From: JBAXTU01 sp037130015 | Lineage (GTDB): Bacteria > Patescibacteriota > Patescibacteriia > 2-01-FULL-39-33 | Assembly (NCBI GenBank): GCA_037130015.1 | Contig: JBAXTU010000024.1 | Span: forward strand, 1-11,855 | DNA length: 11,855 bases | Reading direction: 5' to 3' | The notes under the pieces: model-generated | Databases searched by the model: none | Told to the model about the DNA's origin: nothing | The model's input: only the letters and a program-made list of their open reading frames with translations | Shown: positions 1 to 6,388 of the stretch, piece after piece | How positions within the stretch are numbered: the first letter of the stretch is position 1 | How the letters are laid out: each line of letters starts with the position of its first letter | Position numbers and translations under genes: made by a program

Positions 1-10
1 AATAACATTC

Positions 11-57
11 TATACTAATAAGAATCTTGAAAATGTTGCTTCTAACAAAAAAGGAGG
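11..57 (+). promoter_or_regulatory. Possible -10 box and strong Shine-Dalgarno of the FadL-like gene
   Basis: TATACT at 11-16 is a good -10 hexamer; its -35 would lie outside the window, so the promoter is only half visible. AAGGAGG at 51-57 is a full Shine-Dalgarno site nine bases before the ATG at 67 and fixes the start of the gene. Such a strong site contrasts with the core genes of the window, most of which have none. Confidence 0.5.
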
Positions 58-66
58 AAACTCAAC

Positions 67-1209
67 ATGAGAACACTAGTTCTTTTTACAATTGGTTTGT
101 TTGTTGTCATACCAGCTTTTGCTGGTGGACTCAATCCAGTAGCTCGTGGTCCGCACATCGCTTTTGACGATGATGCTGATATTATTGGCAATAACCCGGC
201 CGTACTGATTACTTACAAAAGCTATATTGGTCTTGGAAGTAAGCTGGTCAAACCAGAATTTACCTACAAATCTGGTGGCATAACTAAGCATTCAGACCCC
301 AATAAGCTATATATAATGCCATTAATCTCTTTTACAAAAAAGATCAATGACGATATGGTTATTGGAATTGGAGTTCATTCTCCTTATGGGCTTGGCTCTA
401 AATTCAACAATAATCCTCAGCAACTTGGATATGACACGGAAACTGAATTAAGTCTGACCAATTTGACCATTGGAGCAGGGATAAAACTGACAGAAAAATT
501 ATCTGCTGGACTATATGTCAATGGTGGTTATGCTCGTTTCAAATATATAGCCCCATTTGATATAAATAGTGTTCCCCTGCCAATATCAACCAAAAGTAAC
601 GGCGACGGTTTTGGCGCCAGTGTCAGTTTGGGTACACTTTACAAACTAACTGACAAGTTAAGCTGGGGTGTGCTTTACACCACAAAATGTGACGCCCCAC
701 TACATGGGCACACAGTCATTAGCATTGGGCCACTGCAAATACGAGATGCCTTTTCCAGTGAATTCAAATTTCCCGACAGATTGGGAACTGGAATTTCATG
801 GCAGATAAATGATAAATGGCGTCTTGGTTTAGACGTCAACTATTTTTGGTATTCCGTAGACAAAAAAATGTCGCTCAAGTTCCGTAAAATACCAATGACT
901 AAGACAAATATTCTGGCCTGGGATGATGTTTATAGCATTCATACGGAATTGTGGCATCGTCTTAACAAGACTACTAGCATCACATTTGGAGTTGACTATA
1001 TGACTGCAGCTATTACCAAAACAGTCAGTACTTTAATGCCTGATGGCACTGGTTGGGATGTGACCGCCAAAATTCGCAAAGATCTTGGCAAAGTGGTCAT
1101 AGATGGCCAACTAATTTACGCTTGGGGCAACCAAGAGTCCAATCGTTTATGCCAAACAGAAAAATACCGAGCTGATGTTTATGTTGCAAAACTTGGAATC
1201 AGTTGGTAA
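67..1209 (+). CDS. OmpP1/FadL-like outer-membrane beta-barrel protein
   Basis: A 380-residue secreted protein with a Sec signal peptide (hydrophobic residues 3-18, cleavage probably after AFA at 17-19). Features of the OmpP1/FadL long-chain fatty acid and hydrophobic-compound transporters are visible: an N-terminal segment with DDADIIGNNPAVL (family pattern NPAGL), a VHSPYGLGSKF motif near residue 105, and FPDRLGTGISWQINDKW near 240, followed by alternating amphipathic strands. The chain ends in LGISW; a terminal aromatic residue on an alternating last strand is the usual BAM-recognised signal of outer-membrane proteins. In diderms such proteins form a 14-strand barrel for passive uptake of hydrophobic substrates; the substrate here is unknown. 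The ATG at 67 follows AAGGAGG. It is the only plus-strand gene and converges on a zinc-ribbon gene with a shared terminator. The rest of the window looks like a lineage thought to lack an outer membrane, so either that placement is wrong or the gene was acquired or repurposed. Confidence 0.85.
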   Translation: MRTLVLFTIGLFVVIPAFAGGLNPVARGPHIAFDDDADIIGNNPAVLITYKSYIGLGSKLVKPEFTYKSGGITKHSDPNKLYIMPLISFTKKINDDMVIGIGVHSPYGLGSKFNNNPQQLGYDTETELSLTNLTIGAGIKLTEKLSAGLYVNGGYARFKYIAPFDINSVPLPISTKSNGDGFGASVSLGTLYKLTDKLSWGVLYTTKCDAPLHGHTVISIGPLQIRDAFSSEFKFPDRLGTGISWQINDKWRLGLDVNYFWYSVDKKMSLKFRKIPMTKTNILAWDDVYSIHTELWHRLNKTTSITFGVDYMTAAITKTVSTLMPDGTGWDVTAKIRKDLGKVVIDGQLIYAWGNQESNRLCQTEKYRADVYVAKLGISW

Positions 1210-1222
1210 TCAAATATAAAAA

Positions 1223-1259
1223 GCCGATCGTGCAAACTGCATGACCGGCCTATTTTTTT
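1223..1259. terminator. Bidirectional intrinsic terminator
   Basis: A 12-base stem (1223-1234 with 1238-1249, one A-C mismatch and one G-T pair) has a three-base AAC loop. It is followed on the plus strand by a T-run at 1251-1259 and on the minus strand by TTTTT. It lies between two convergent genes and can end both: the FadL-like gene stops at 1209 and the zinc-ribbon gene at 1261. Confidence 0.85.
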
Positions 1260-1260
1260 A

Positions 1261-1497
1261 CTATTTAGCTTTAGGCGACATTTTTATCCGCTCATTGGGC
1301 GGAAGTTTTTGCCCACAATAGCAACAGAAACTGGTATGTATTGTGGTCATACCGCATTTAATGCCTGGGCACTTAATCGTTCCTGGCAGTGGTGCTCCAC
1401 ATTCCCAGCAAAACTTTTTATTGACCACTTCCGTGTGACACCGTTCACAGACAATAGTCCTGCCAATACTTTTTTTCTTCTTGCCATGATTAGGCAT
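1261..1497 (-). CDS. Small double zinc-ribbon protein
   Basis: A 78-residue basic protein with two treble-clef or rubredoxin-like zinc knuckle pairs. The first is C17-x2-C20 with C30-x2-C33 (CERC, CWEC). The second is C43-x4-C48 with C59-x2-C62 (CPGIKC, CCYC), with an extra C58. The N-terminus (HGKKKK) and C-terminus are lysine-rich, which fits nucleic-acid or ribosome contact, but no specific function can be assigned. AAAGGAGGA at 1506-1514 places the start at the ATG ending at 1497. Upstream on the same strand, within 65 bases, ends the tandem structured element at 1560-1839 with a U8 run, so this gene is the likely target if that element is a cis-regulator. Transcription ends in the shared hairpin at 1223-1259. 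The first zinc site resembles that of ribosomal proteins of the L32/S27 kind and the DZR family, but length and order differ. Confidence 0.7.
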   Translation of the reverse strand: MPNHGKKKKSIGRTIVCERCHTEVVNKKFCWECGAPLPGTIKCPGIKCGMTTIHTSFCCYCGQKLPPNERIKMSPKAK

Positions 1498-1559
1498 AAT
1501 AAAAATCCTCCTTTAAGCTAATAGCCAACGGTTTAGGTTTAAATGATCAACTTTTAAAC

Positions 1560-1839
1560 AAAAAAAACACGGGACTAGGATATCTGGCTAAGATAAACGA
1601 CTCCATGTTTTAGTATTAGGCCAAATAACACGTCACCGTGTTGCGTTTTACCGCGGGGTTGAAATTCAACCACAAGTAGTTTTACCATCTAGGATGGTAC
1701 TTTTGTAAAAACAAACACGGGACAATCTATCTGGCTAGGATAGCGACGCACATGTTTTACTATCAAGCCAGACAACACATCACTGTGTTGCACGTTTTTA
1801 CCGCGGGGTATTTTTACTTCACCAAAGAACTGTCCTCCT
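1560..1839 (-). ncRNA. Tandem structured RNA element, candidate leader or riboswitch-like RNA
   Basis: Two related copies of about 92 nt (1716-1808 first in transcription, then 1568-1658) follow a promoter at 1846-1874. Each begins with CCCCGCGGTAAAA. Next is a hairpin with a GUGA (GNRA) tetraloop (1773-1790; 1627-1642), then a second long hairpin with loop TAAAACATG (1730-1772 in one copy), and each ends with GTCCCGTGTTT, whose 3' part can pair with the AAAACG after the first box to close a three-way junction. The pair closing the GNRA loop is A-U in one copy and G-C in the other, a compensatory change. GNRA arises only when the minus strand is read. The downstream copy runs into U8 at 1560-1567, terminator-like, before the zinc-ribbon gene. 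Between the copies are two more inverted repeats (1657-1671 and 1683-1699). No known riboswitch class was recognised. A weaker alternative is a pair of tiny paralogous ORFs, since the two copies also translate similarly. Confidence 0.5.
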
Positions 1840-1845
1840 GCTATT

Positions 1846-1874
1846 AGTGTAGTAAATTTTATATCACTTGTCAA
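1846..1874 (-). promoter_or_regulatory. Sigma70-type promoter of the tandem RNA element
   Basis: A perfect TTGACA (-35, 1869-1874) is followed after exactly 17 bases by TACACT (-10, 1846-1851). The expected start of transcription is near 1839, right at an AGGAGG (1834-1839). A reading frame over this area that begins with TTG at 1874 would start inside the -35 box and so would not be within the transcript. Confidence 0.7.
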
Positions 1875-1904
1875 GAGCTATTTCTATAGTAAATAAAACA
1901 TTCA

Positions 1905-1957
1905 AAAAATAAACAAAATAAATAGAGATGATTGCCTCTTCGGTGACAATCATCTCT
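1905..1957 (-). terminator. Strong intrinsic terminator
   Basis: An 11-base perfect stem AGAGATGATTG (1924-1934) pairs with CAATCATCTCT (1947-1957) around a 12-base loop. On the minus strand it is followed by a T-rich run (ATTTATTTTG and beyond). It closes the transcript that starts at the promoter at 2722-2750 and passes through the small membrane protein gene and the structured stretch at 1958-2243. Confidence 0.85.
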
Positions 1958-2253
1958 TTGGGACACAAATCCTTATAAAGGACTTTTCGTAGGTGAAGAA
2001 AGGGCGCGTAGCCGTCGGAAAACGGCGCTTACCGAGGACTCTTAGGAAGCTGCCTTGGCTAGGATCTTACGCTTCTGCGTCAAGACGGGCCCCATGATAC
2101 CATCGTACCAACAAGTGGCGGATCCCCGCAGTAATTACCATGACGGGACAATCCATTTGGCGACTCCATCAGTTCTTTGGTTATCCGATACCGCGGGCCG
2201 ATGACATCATGCTTCGTGTCGTAATCTCGCAAAATAATCTCATGCTCTTTCAC
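1958..2253 (-). other. GC-rich structured stretch with a perfect Shine-Dalgarno, possible small RNA or leader-peptide RNA
   Basis: This stretch is visibly richer in G and C than its surroundings. On the minus strand it holds several small hairpins: GCCGT/ACGGC around a six-base loop, AGTCCTT against AAGGATT, and CGCAGAAGCG. It ends directly in the terminator at 1905-1957. At its 5' end AAAGGAGGTGA, a complete anti-SD complement, stands six bases before an ATG at 2243 that opens a 20-codon frame (to 2181). Boxes at 2189-2197, 2161-2169 and 2143-2153 repeat, in order and orientation, boxes of the tandem element at 1568-1808. No tRNA-like ends, RNase P motifs or SRP motifs were seen. Confidence 0.4.
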
Positions 2254-2298
2254 CTCCTTTCTGGTTGTGGGTAAAAAAAATACAAATTGCCAACTCAC
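2080..2298 (-). CDS. Possible small protein of unknown function
   Basis: An open frame of up to 72 codons follows the small membrane protein gene. Its GTG start (2298) overlaps the upstream TGA as GTGA, which would suit translational coupling. A later GTG at 2253 would give 57 residues (from VKEHEIILRDYDTKHDV). It ends in GTMVSWGPS. Against it: the excellent Shine-Dalgarno site here (AAAGGAGGTGA) is spaced for an ATG at 2243 in another frame, which gives only a 20-residue peptide (to 2181), and the boxes shared with the tandem element do not keep this frame. No family was recognised. It may be a real gene, or a by-product of a structured RNA. Confidence 0.3.
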   Translation of the reverse strand: MSWQFVFFLPTTRKEVKEHEIILRDYDTKHDVIGPRYRITKELMESPNGLSRHGNYCGDPPLVGTMVSWGPS

Positions 2299-2654
2299 GC
2301 GTTAGCAATCCATGTGACTACTTTGCCTACCAGCCAGACAATAGTGCCGGCAATAGCGCCAACAACCAAATAATCACCCAGTCTCATATCTACCTGATGA
2401 TTTTTGGCATGCCGATATGACAAATAACAACCAACAACAGCTCCGGCTATAAACGGATGATGTTTGACCCAGCCAATGGCTTTTTTTATTGCAGGATCTT
2501 TTGGTTGATCAGAACGAGCATTCTTAATAGCGTCATTACGACAATTGCCATAGCCATAGCCCCAAACACGGCCATCTTTTCTATCTCTCATTTCACATTT
2601 CCATTGTCCTGAATTTTCATCAGGAAAAACATATGGGTACGTCGCATGCGCCAT
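2295..2654 (-). CDS. Small two-helix membrane protein of unknown function
   Basis: A 119-residue protein with a soluble N-terminal half and two predicted membrane helices (about residues 66-83 and 95-117), both rich in glycine and alanine. The N-terminal part reads W18-K-C20, then R-D-R-K-D-G-R-V-W-G-Y-G-Y-G, C38, and DAIKNAR; this W-C, glycine-tyrosine, DA-x-x-x-A arrangement looks like a small domain but was not matched to a named family. The start is fixed by AAAGGAGGTG a few bases before the ATG at 2654. A good promoter lies at 2722-2750, about 60 bases upstream of the start codon. The gene is first in a transcript that runs through a structured region to the terminator at 1905-1957. Topology and role are not determined. 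Confidence 0.65.
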   Translation of the reverse strand: MAHATYPYVFPDENSGQWKCEMRDRKDGRVWGYGYGNCRNDAIKNARSDQPKDPAIKKAIGWVKHHPFIAGAVVGCYLSYRHAKNHQVDMRLGDYLVVGAIAGTIVWLVGKVVTWIANA

Positions 2655-2721
2655 AGCGCACCTCCTTTCACAATTTTAATGTTCAATTGGTTATGTTCAA
2701 AATAACTATACCATTAATCCC

Positions 2722-2750
2722 ATCTTAATAAATATTGGTAAAAATGTCAA
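2722..2750 (-). promoter_or_regulatory. Sigma70-type promoter of the small membrane protein gene
   Basis: TTGACA (2745-2750) is separated by 17 bases from TAAGAT (2722-2727). The predicted start is near 2715, giving a leader of about 60 bases before the ATG at 2654. It starts just beyond the 3' end of the ABC transporter gene (stop at 2757). Confidence 0.6.
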
Positions 2751-2756
2751 TGCAAA

Positions 2757-4523
2757 TTACTTAATAAATCCCCCGGCCTGCAAGCGCCACAACTTCTGAT
2801 AAATCCCCTCTTTTTTAGAGGTGAGCATATCATGATCTCCCTGCTCCACCACCTCGCCTTTATCCACCACAATAATCCTATCCATTTGGCGAATCGTTGA
2901 CAATCTATGCGCAATCACAATCACAGTTTTGTTTTTCATTAAATGATTGAGCGCATCTTGGATCAATTTTTCCGATTCTGAATCAAGGCTTGATGTGGCC
3001 TCGTCCAGCACCAAGATTGGCGCATTGCGCAAAATAGCGCGAGCAATGGCCACACGCTGGCGTTCACCACCAGACAGCTTGATGCCACGCTCTCCCACAT
3101 AAGTGTCATAGCCCTCAGATGATTGAATAATAAATTCATGACAATGAGATGACTTGGCCGCCTCAATCACTTCTTCATCCGTGGCCTCTGGCCGTCCATA
3201 ACGGATATTTTCTTTGAGTGTGCGATGAAACAAAATCGGGTCTTGAGGCACCAACGAAATATTATGCCATAAACTTTCTTGAGTCACTTTAGAAATATCC
3301 TGGCCATCAACTAAAATCTTACCACCATTAATATCATGCATTCTAAATAATAACTTAACAATCGTGGTTTTGCCAGAACCCGACGGACCAATTACAGCCA
3401 AACGTTCATGCGCCTTAACCGTTAAATTAAAATTATTAAAAATTTTCCTTTTCTTGTGATATAGAAAAGAGACATTTTCAAATTTAATCTCGCCCTTTTT
3501 AATTTTCAATTCTTTGGCATTTTTTATATCATTAATTTCATGAGGCGTGTTAAAAATCACGGTCATTTCCTCAGCATCTGATAAATTTTCATAAATCACT
3601 CTCAGCACGCGATTGAATGACCAAACCTTGTCCATGATATTAAAAATATAAGCCTGAATCAGCACAAAATCGCCGACCGTGATTTTGCCAGCTTGCCACA
3701 ATTTTATAGCTGCATAAAAAACTATGATTTCCATGGCAATAGAAATAATGGCTTGCACGGCTTCGGAAATCGCTCCCAAGTCCCAAGCGAATCTGCGAAT
3801 CCTGGCCAGCTTGTCAGTACTCTCGCCATATTTATCAAGCTCTCTTTGATAACCATTAAAAAGTTTAACATTGGAATTATTGGTAATAGTATCAGCTAAG
3901 ATACCACTACTGGTACTCTCAGCTTCATTTCGCTGAATGTCGTATTTTAATTTGAATTTTATAAACAGCCAGCAAATAAAAATAAAAAATAATGACCAAA
4001 CCAACAGTCCCACGCTCAGCCAAATATTAACACGCCACAAAACCGCAAACACCATCACCATGGTGACAGCAAAAGGAATAATATTAAAAATAATTTGATC
4101 AGCAATATTTTCAAAAGCGCGCACAAACCAATTGACACGTTTGACCAGCGTGCCCACAAAATTATTATTAAAATATGAAAAAGAATGCTTGTGCAAATAG
4201 GCAAAACATTTATTGGCCAATTCTGACAAAATTCGGCTTTCAAAATAATTGACCGCAAAAGAATTTATCCGCCAAAACAGCCAACGCATCACCAGCAAAA
4301 TTGAGATTACAACCAAAATTTGAATCAAAATTGGCACCGCACTATCCCTGGACACACTAGCCGGCCCAGCCAGAACATCAAATAATTTTTTAAAATAAAT
4401 CGGAGAAATTGTATCTAAGACAGCGCCAAAAATTGAAGAAAACAAAATAATCAGCCCGACTATTTTGTGGACCTTAGTTGCTTGCCAGTAGTATGACAGA
4501 GTTTTTTTAGTATTGGATTTCAT
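2757..4523 (-). CDS. ABC transporter, fused membrane and ATPase domains (exporter type)
   Basis: A 588-residue MsbA/LmrA-type half transporter. The N-terminal part (about 1-330) holds six membrane helices of the ABC transmembrane type 1 fold. The ATPase follows with all sites intact: Walker A GPSGSGKTT (about 379-387), Q-loop in LVPQDPILF, x-loop YVGERG, signature LSGGERQRVAIARA (about 483), Walker B ILVLDEATSSLD and the switch histidine in VIVIAHRLSTI. With all motifs canonical, a homodimer that drives ATP-dependent export (lipid, peptide or drug) at the cytoplasmic membrane is likely; the substrate cannot be told. The ATG at 4523 is chosen over an upstream ATG at 4544 because a TTGATT-17-TATAAT promoter overlaps the latter and places transcription start only a few bases before 4523, so the mRNA is nearly leaderless. 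No Shine-Dalgarno site is present. The gene follows the serS terminator. Confidence 0.93.
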   Translation of the reverse strand: MKSNTKKTLSYYWQATKVHKIVGLIILFSSIFGAVLDTISPIYFKKLFDVLAGPASVSRDSAVPILIQILVVISILLVMRWLFWRINSFAVNYFESRILSELANKCFAYLHKHSFSYFNNNFVGTLVKRVNWFVRAFENIADQIIFNIIPFAVTMVMVFAVLWRVNIWLSVGLLVWSLFFIFICWLFIKFKLKYDIQRNEAESTSSGILADTITNNSNVKLFNGYQRELDKYGESTDKLARIRRFAWDLGAISEAVQAIISIAMEIIVFYAAIKLWQAGKITVGDFVLIQAYIFNIMDKVWSFNRVLRVIYENLSDAEEMTVIFNTPHEINDIKNAKELKIKKGEIKFENVSFLYHKKRKIFNNFNLTVKAHERLAVIGPSGSGKTTIVKLLFRMHDINGGKILVDGQDISKVTQESLWHNISLVPQDPILFHRTLKENIRYGRPEATDEEVIEAAKSSHCHEFIIQSSEGYDTYVGERGIKLSGGERQRVAIARAILRNAPILVLDEATSSLDSESEKLIQDALNHLMKNKTVIVIAHRLSTIRQMDRIIVVDKGEVVEQGDHDMLTSKKEGIYQKLWRLQAGGFIK

Positions 4524-4532
4524 AATTTTTTG

Positions 4533-4561
4533 ATTATAACACAAAAAGCAATCATAATCAA
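4533..4561 (-). promoter_or_regulatory. Promoter of the ABC transporter gene, near-leaderless
   Basis: TTGATT (4556-4561), a 17-base spacer and a consensus TATAAT (4533-4538) stand directly after the hairpin at 4561-4587. The start of transcription should fall around 4526, so only about zero to five bases would precede the ATG at 4523. The -35 box lies inside the T-rich tail of the serS terminator. Confidence 0.7.
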
Positions 4562-4587
4562 AATCGCCGGCTAGTAGCCGGCGATTT
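4561..4587. terminator. GC-rich hairpin terminator after serS
   Basis: AAATCGCCGGC pairs with GCCGGCGATTT around the loop TAGTA (4572-4576). It lies three bases after the serS stop (4590). On the minus strand the tail is TTTTGATT. On the plus strand it is a better T7, so the hairpin could work in both directions although no plus-strand gene reads into it. Confidence 0.75.
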
Positions 4588-4589
4588 TT

Positions 4590-5855
4590 TTATCTAGAAA
4601 TTTTTTCTACTCCGCAGTATTTTTGCAAAACTTTTGGTATTAGGATTGTGCCATCGGCTTGCTGATTGTTTTCTAAAATAGCAATGATAGCGCGTGGCAT
4701 GGCAATGGCCGTACCATTTAACATATGCAAATAATCGGTCTTGCCTTCTTTTGATTTATATTTAATATTCAGTCCTCGTGATTGAAAATCAGTGCAATTG
4801 GAAGTGGAAGTAATTTCCGCCCAATCGCCGAGCTGATCTTCTTTGTTGGGTTTGCCAGGCATCCACGCTTCTAAGTCATAGGTACGAATGGCTGGAGTGC
4901 CCAAATCAGCCGTACAATGATCAATGACCCGATATGGAATATCAAGCCCGCTGAAAATTTCTTTTTCAATGGCCAAAATTTCCTGATGCGCAGTTTCGGA
5001 ATTTTCCGGAGTGGTATATTGAAACATTTCTACCTTGGTAAATTGATGCACACGGAAAATGCCTTTGGAAAATTTGCTATAGGCGCCAGCTTCGGTGCGA
5101 AAACAATGAGAGACAGCCACATACTTTTTTGGCAAATATTCTTCACTCAAAACTTCATCCATGTGATAACCACCCATAGTTATTTCGGCAGTGCCAATAG
5201 CACACAAATCTGAATTTTCAATATTATAAACTTGAGTTGATTCACCACGAGGAGAAAAACCTAAACCTTCCAACACTTCACGCTTGGCCAAGTCTGGTGT
5301 GGAAAAAGGCGTAAAGCCATGACGGCCAGCCACTTCTAGCGCATATTGAATCAAGGCAAATTCAATTAACGCCAATTCATTTTTTAGATAATAAAATTTG
5401 GCGCCAGAAACTTTGGTGGCTCTATCAAAATCAATCAAATCCAATTTTTCCGCCAACTGAACATGATCAAGCGGTGTAAAATCCATTTTATGCGGTTGTT
5501 TGACGATTTCTAATACTGGATTATCATCTTCATTTTGACTATTAACCACTTCAGGATGAGTGAGATTTGGCACTTTGAGCCAAATTTCTCTGAGTTCAAT
5601 TTCAATTGGATTAATAGAATCCTCCAAAGATTTTATTTCTTCGCCCACACTTTTCATGGCTTCAATAATTTCCGGCGTTGGTTTGGTCTTACTGGCAGTG
5701 TTTCTTTTAGCACGAAGCTCATCAATTTTAACCACCGCTTCCCTTCTCTGATTATCCAATTCTAACAATCTATCAATATCAACTTTGGCTAAACGATTGG
5801 CGCAATTTTCTTTAATTTTTTCCGGATTATCACGGATGATTTTGAGGTCTAACAT
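4590..5855 (-). CDS. serS: Seryl-tRNA synthetase
   Basis: A 421-residue class II synthetase that charges tRNA(Ser) with serine in two ATP-dependent steps in the cytosol. The N-terminal arm (about 1-105) is the two-helix coiled coil that grips the long variable arm of the tRNA, with KIDELRAKRN at the first helix end. The catalytic domain follows: the serine-binding GTAE (221-224), motif 2 FRTEAGAYSKFSKGIFRVHQF with the class II arginines (about 252-272), DLGTPAIRTYDLEAWMPG, EITSTSNCTDFQSRG and motif 3 NGTAIAMPRAIIAILENNQ (380-398). Motif 3 has A-M-P-R where many bacteria have V-G-R, but the arginine is kept. Length is normal for the family. The ATG at 5855 opens with the family-typical MLDLKIIRDNPE. 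There is no Shine-Dalgarno site. It lies 60 bases after a lipoprotein gene in the same direction. Confidence 0.97.
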   Translation of the reverse strand: MLDLKIIRDNPEKIKENCANRLAKVDIDRLLELDNQRREAVVKIDELRAKRNTASKTKPTPEIIEAMKSVGEEIKSLEDSINPIEIELREIWLKVPNLTHPEVVNSQNEDDNPVLEIVKQPHKMDFTPLDHVQLAEKLDLIDFDRATKVSGAKFYYLKNELALIEFALIQYALEVAGRHGFTPFSTPDLAKREVLEGLGFSPRGESTQVYNIENSDLCAIGTAEITMGGYHMDEVLSEEYLPKKYVAVSHCFRTEAGAYSKFSKGIFRVHQFTKVEMFQYTTPENSETAHQEILAIEKEIFSGLDIPYRVIDHCTADLGTPAIRTYDLEAWMPGKPNKEDQLGDWAEITSTSNCTDFQSRGLNIKYKSKEGKTDYLHMLNGTAIAMPRAIIAILENNQQADGTILIPKVLQKYCGVEKISR

Positions 5856-5883
5856 ACAATATTAGTTAAAAGTTATAAAGTAG

Positions 5884-5906
5884 AAAGTTTGTAAAGTTTG
5901 TAAAGT
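5884..5906. repeat. Short tandem repeat, 9-base unit
   Basis: AAAGTTTGT occurs twice in a row, followed by AAAGT, in the gap between the lipoprotein gene and serS. Related AAAG steps flank it on the left. It is a small AT-rich microsatellite with no visible role. Confidence 0.6.
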
Positions 5907-5915
5907 ATAAAATAT

Positions 5916-6377
5916 TTATTGTATCGGCGCTGTTGGCACTTGCTTTTGAAGTTCTTGCATCATAACTGTTTGATATTTCTGACCCAAATCATCACCGCAT
6001 TTTGTTTCATCGCCTGTCACGGCTTTGCAAGCAAAAGTATAGCCCAATAAATAGCCGGCACCCAGATCTTTGTTGGTGACAATATTTTTGTCCAATTCAC
6101 CTTGAGTTTTTCCAGCTTCCATACCAGACTTAATAGCTAATTTCATACTTTCACGATCAGCAACAGCACCCTGATAATTCATAATGGTCAAAATGTTTTC
6201 TACATTAGCATCGGAGGTGATGGCATTAATATTATTGGCATCTTGGGTCAATTGTTGAGCCGCGCCAACCTGTCCAGTGGTGTCAGCCACACGAGCCACA
6301 GTTTGAGTAGCGTTATTATTACAACCAGCGAGAGCAATCGTCAGTAAAGGCAAAATGATTAAAAGTTTTTTTGACAT
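5916..6377 (-). CDS. Small predicted lipoprotein of unknown function
   Basis: A 153-residue lipoprotein precursor: signal peptide MSKKLLIILPLLTIALAGC with lipobox LAGC, so Cys19 should be lipid-modified after cleavage by signal peptidase II and the mature part sits on the outer face of the membrane. The mature chain is mostly helical by composition, with an asparagine-rich start (NNNATQ), a stretch GQVGAAQQLTQDANNINAI, and a C-terminal half holding two cysteines (CKAVTGDETKCGDDLGQ) that could form a disulfide. No family was recognised. The gene starts 11 bases after the upstream cyclophilin lipoprotein gene and lies before serS, in one likely operon. Its first 20 codons are almost identical, base by base, to those of that neighbour, so the signal-peptide region was copied between them. 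No Shine-Dalgarno site. Confidence 0.8.
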   Translation of the reverse strand: MSKKLLIILPLLTIALAGCNNNATQTVARVADTTGQVGAAQQLTQDANNINAITSDANVENILTIMNYQGAVADRESMKLAIKSGMEAGKTQGELDKNIVTNKDLGAGYLLGYTFACKAVTGDETKCGDDLGQKYQTVMMQELQKQVPTAPIQ

Positions 6378-6388
6378 ATTATTTTAAT

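Noticed and set aside
1651..1658. Fragment of 16S rRNA (CCGCGGTAA as in the 515 region)
   Set aside because: Only nine bases match, the flanks differ, and CCGCGG is palindromic; chance similarity.
1689..1874. Minus-strand 61-codon frame with a TTG start
   Set aside because: As a gene it would start inside the -35 box of a good promoter, so its first codons would not be transcribed. It is kept only as an alternative reading of the tandem element.
1958..2253. tmRNA, RNase P RNA or SRP RNA
   Set aside because: There is no tRNA-like acceptor and T-arm, no tag-peptide ending, and none of the conserved words of RNase P or SRP RNA.
4524..4544. Upstream ATG giving seven more residues to the ABC transporter
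   Set aside because: It overlaps the consensus TATAAT at 4533-4538, so it would lie before the start of transcription.
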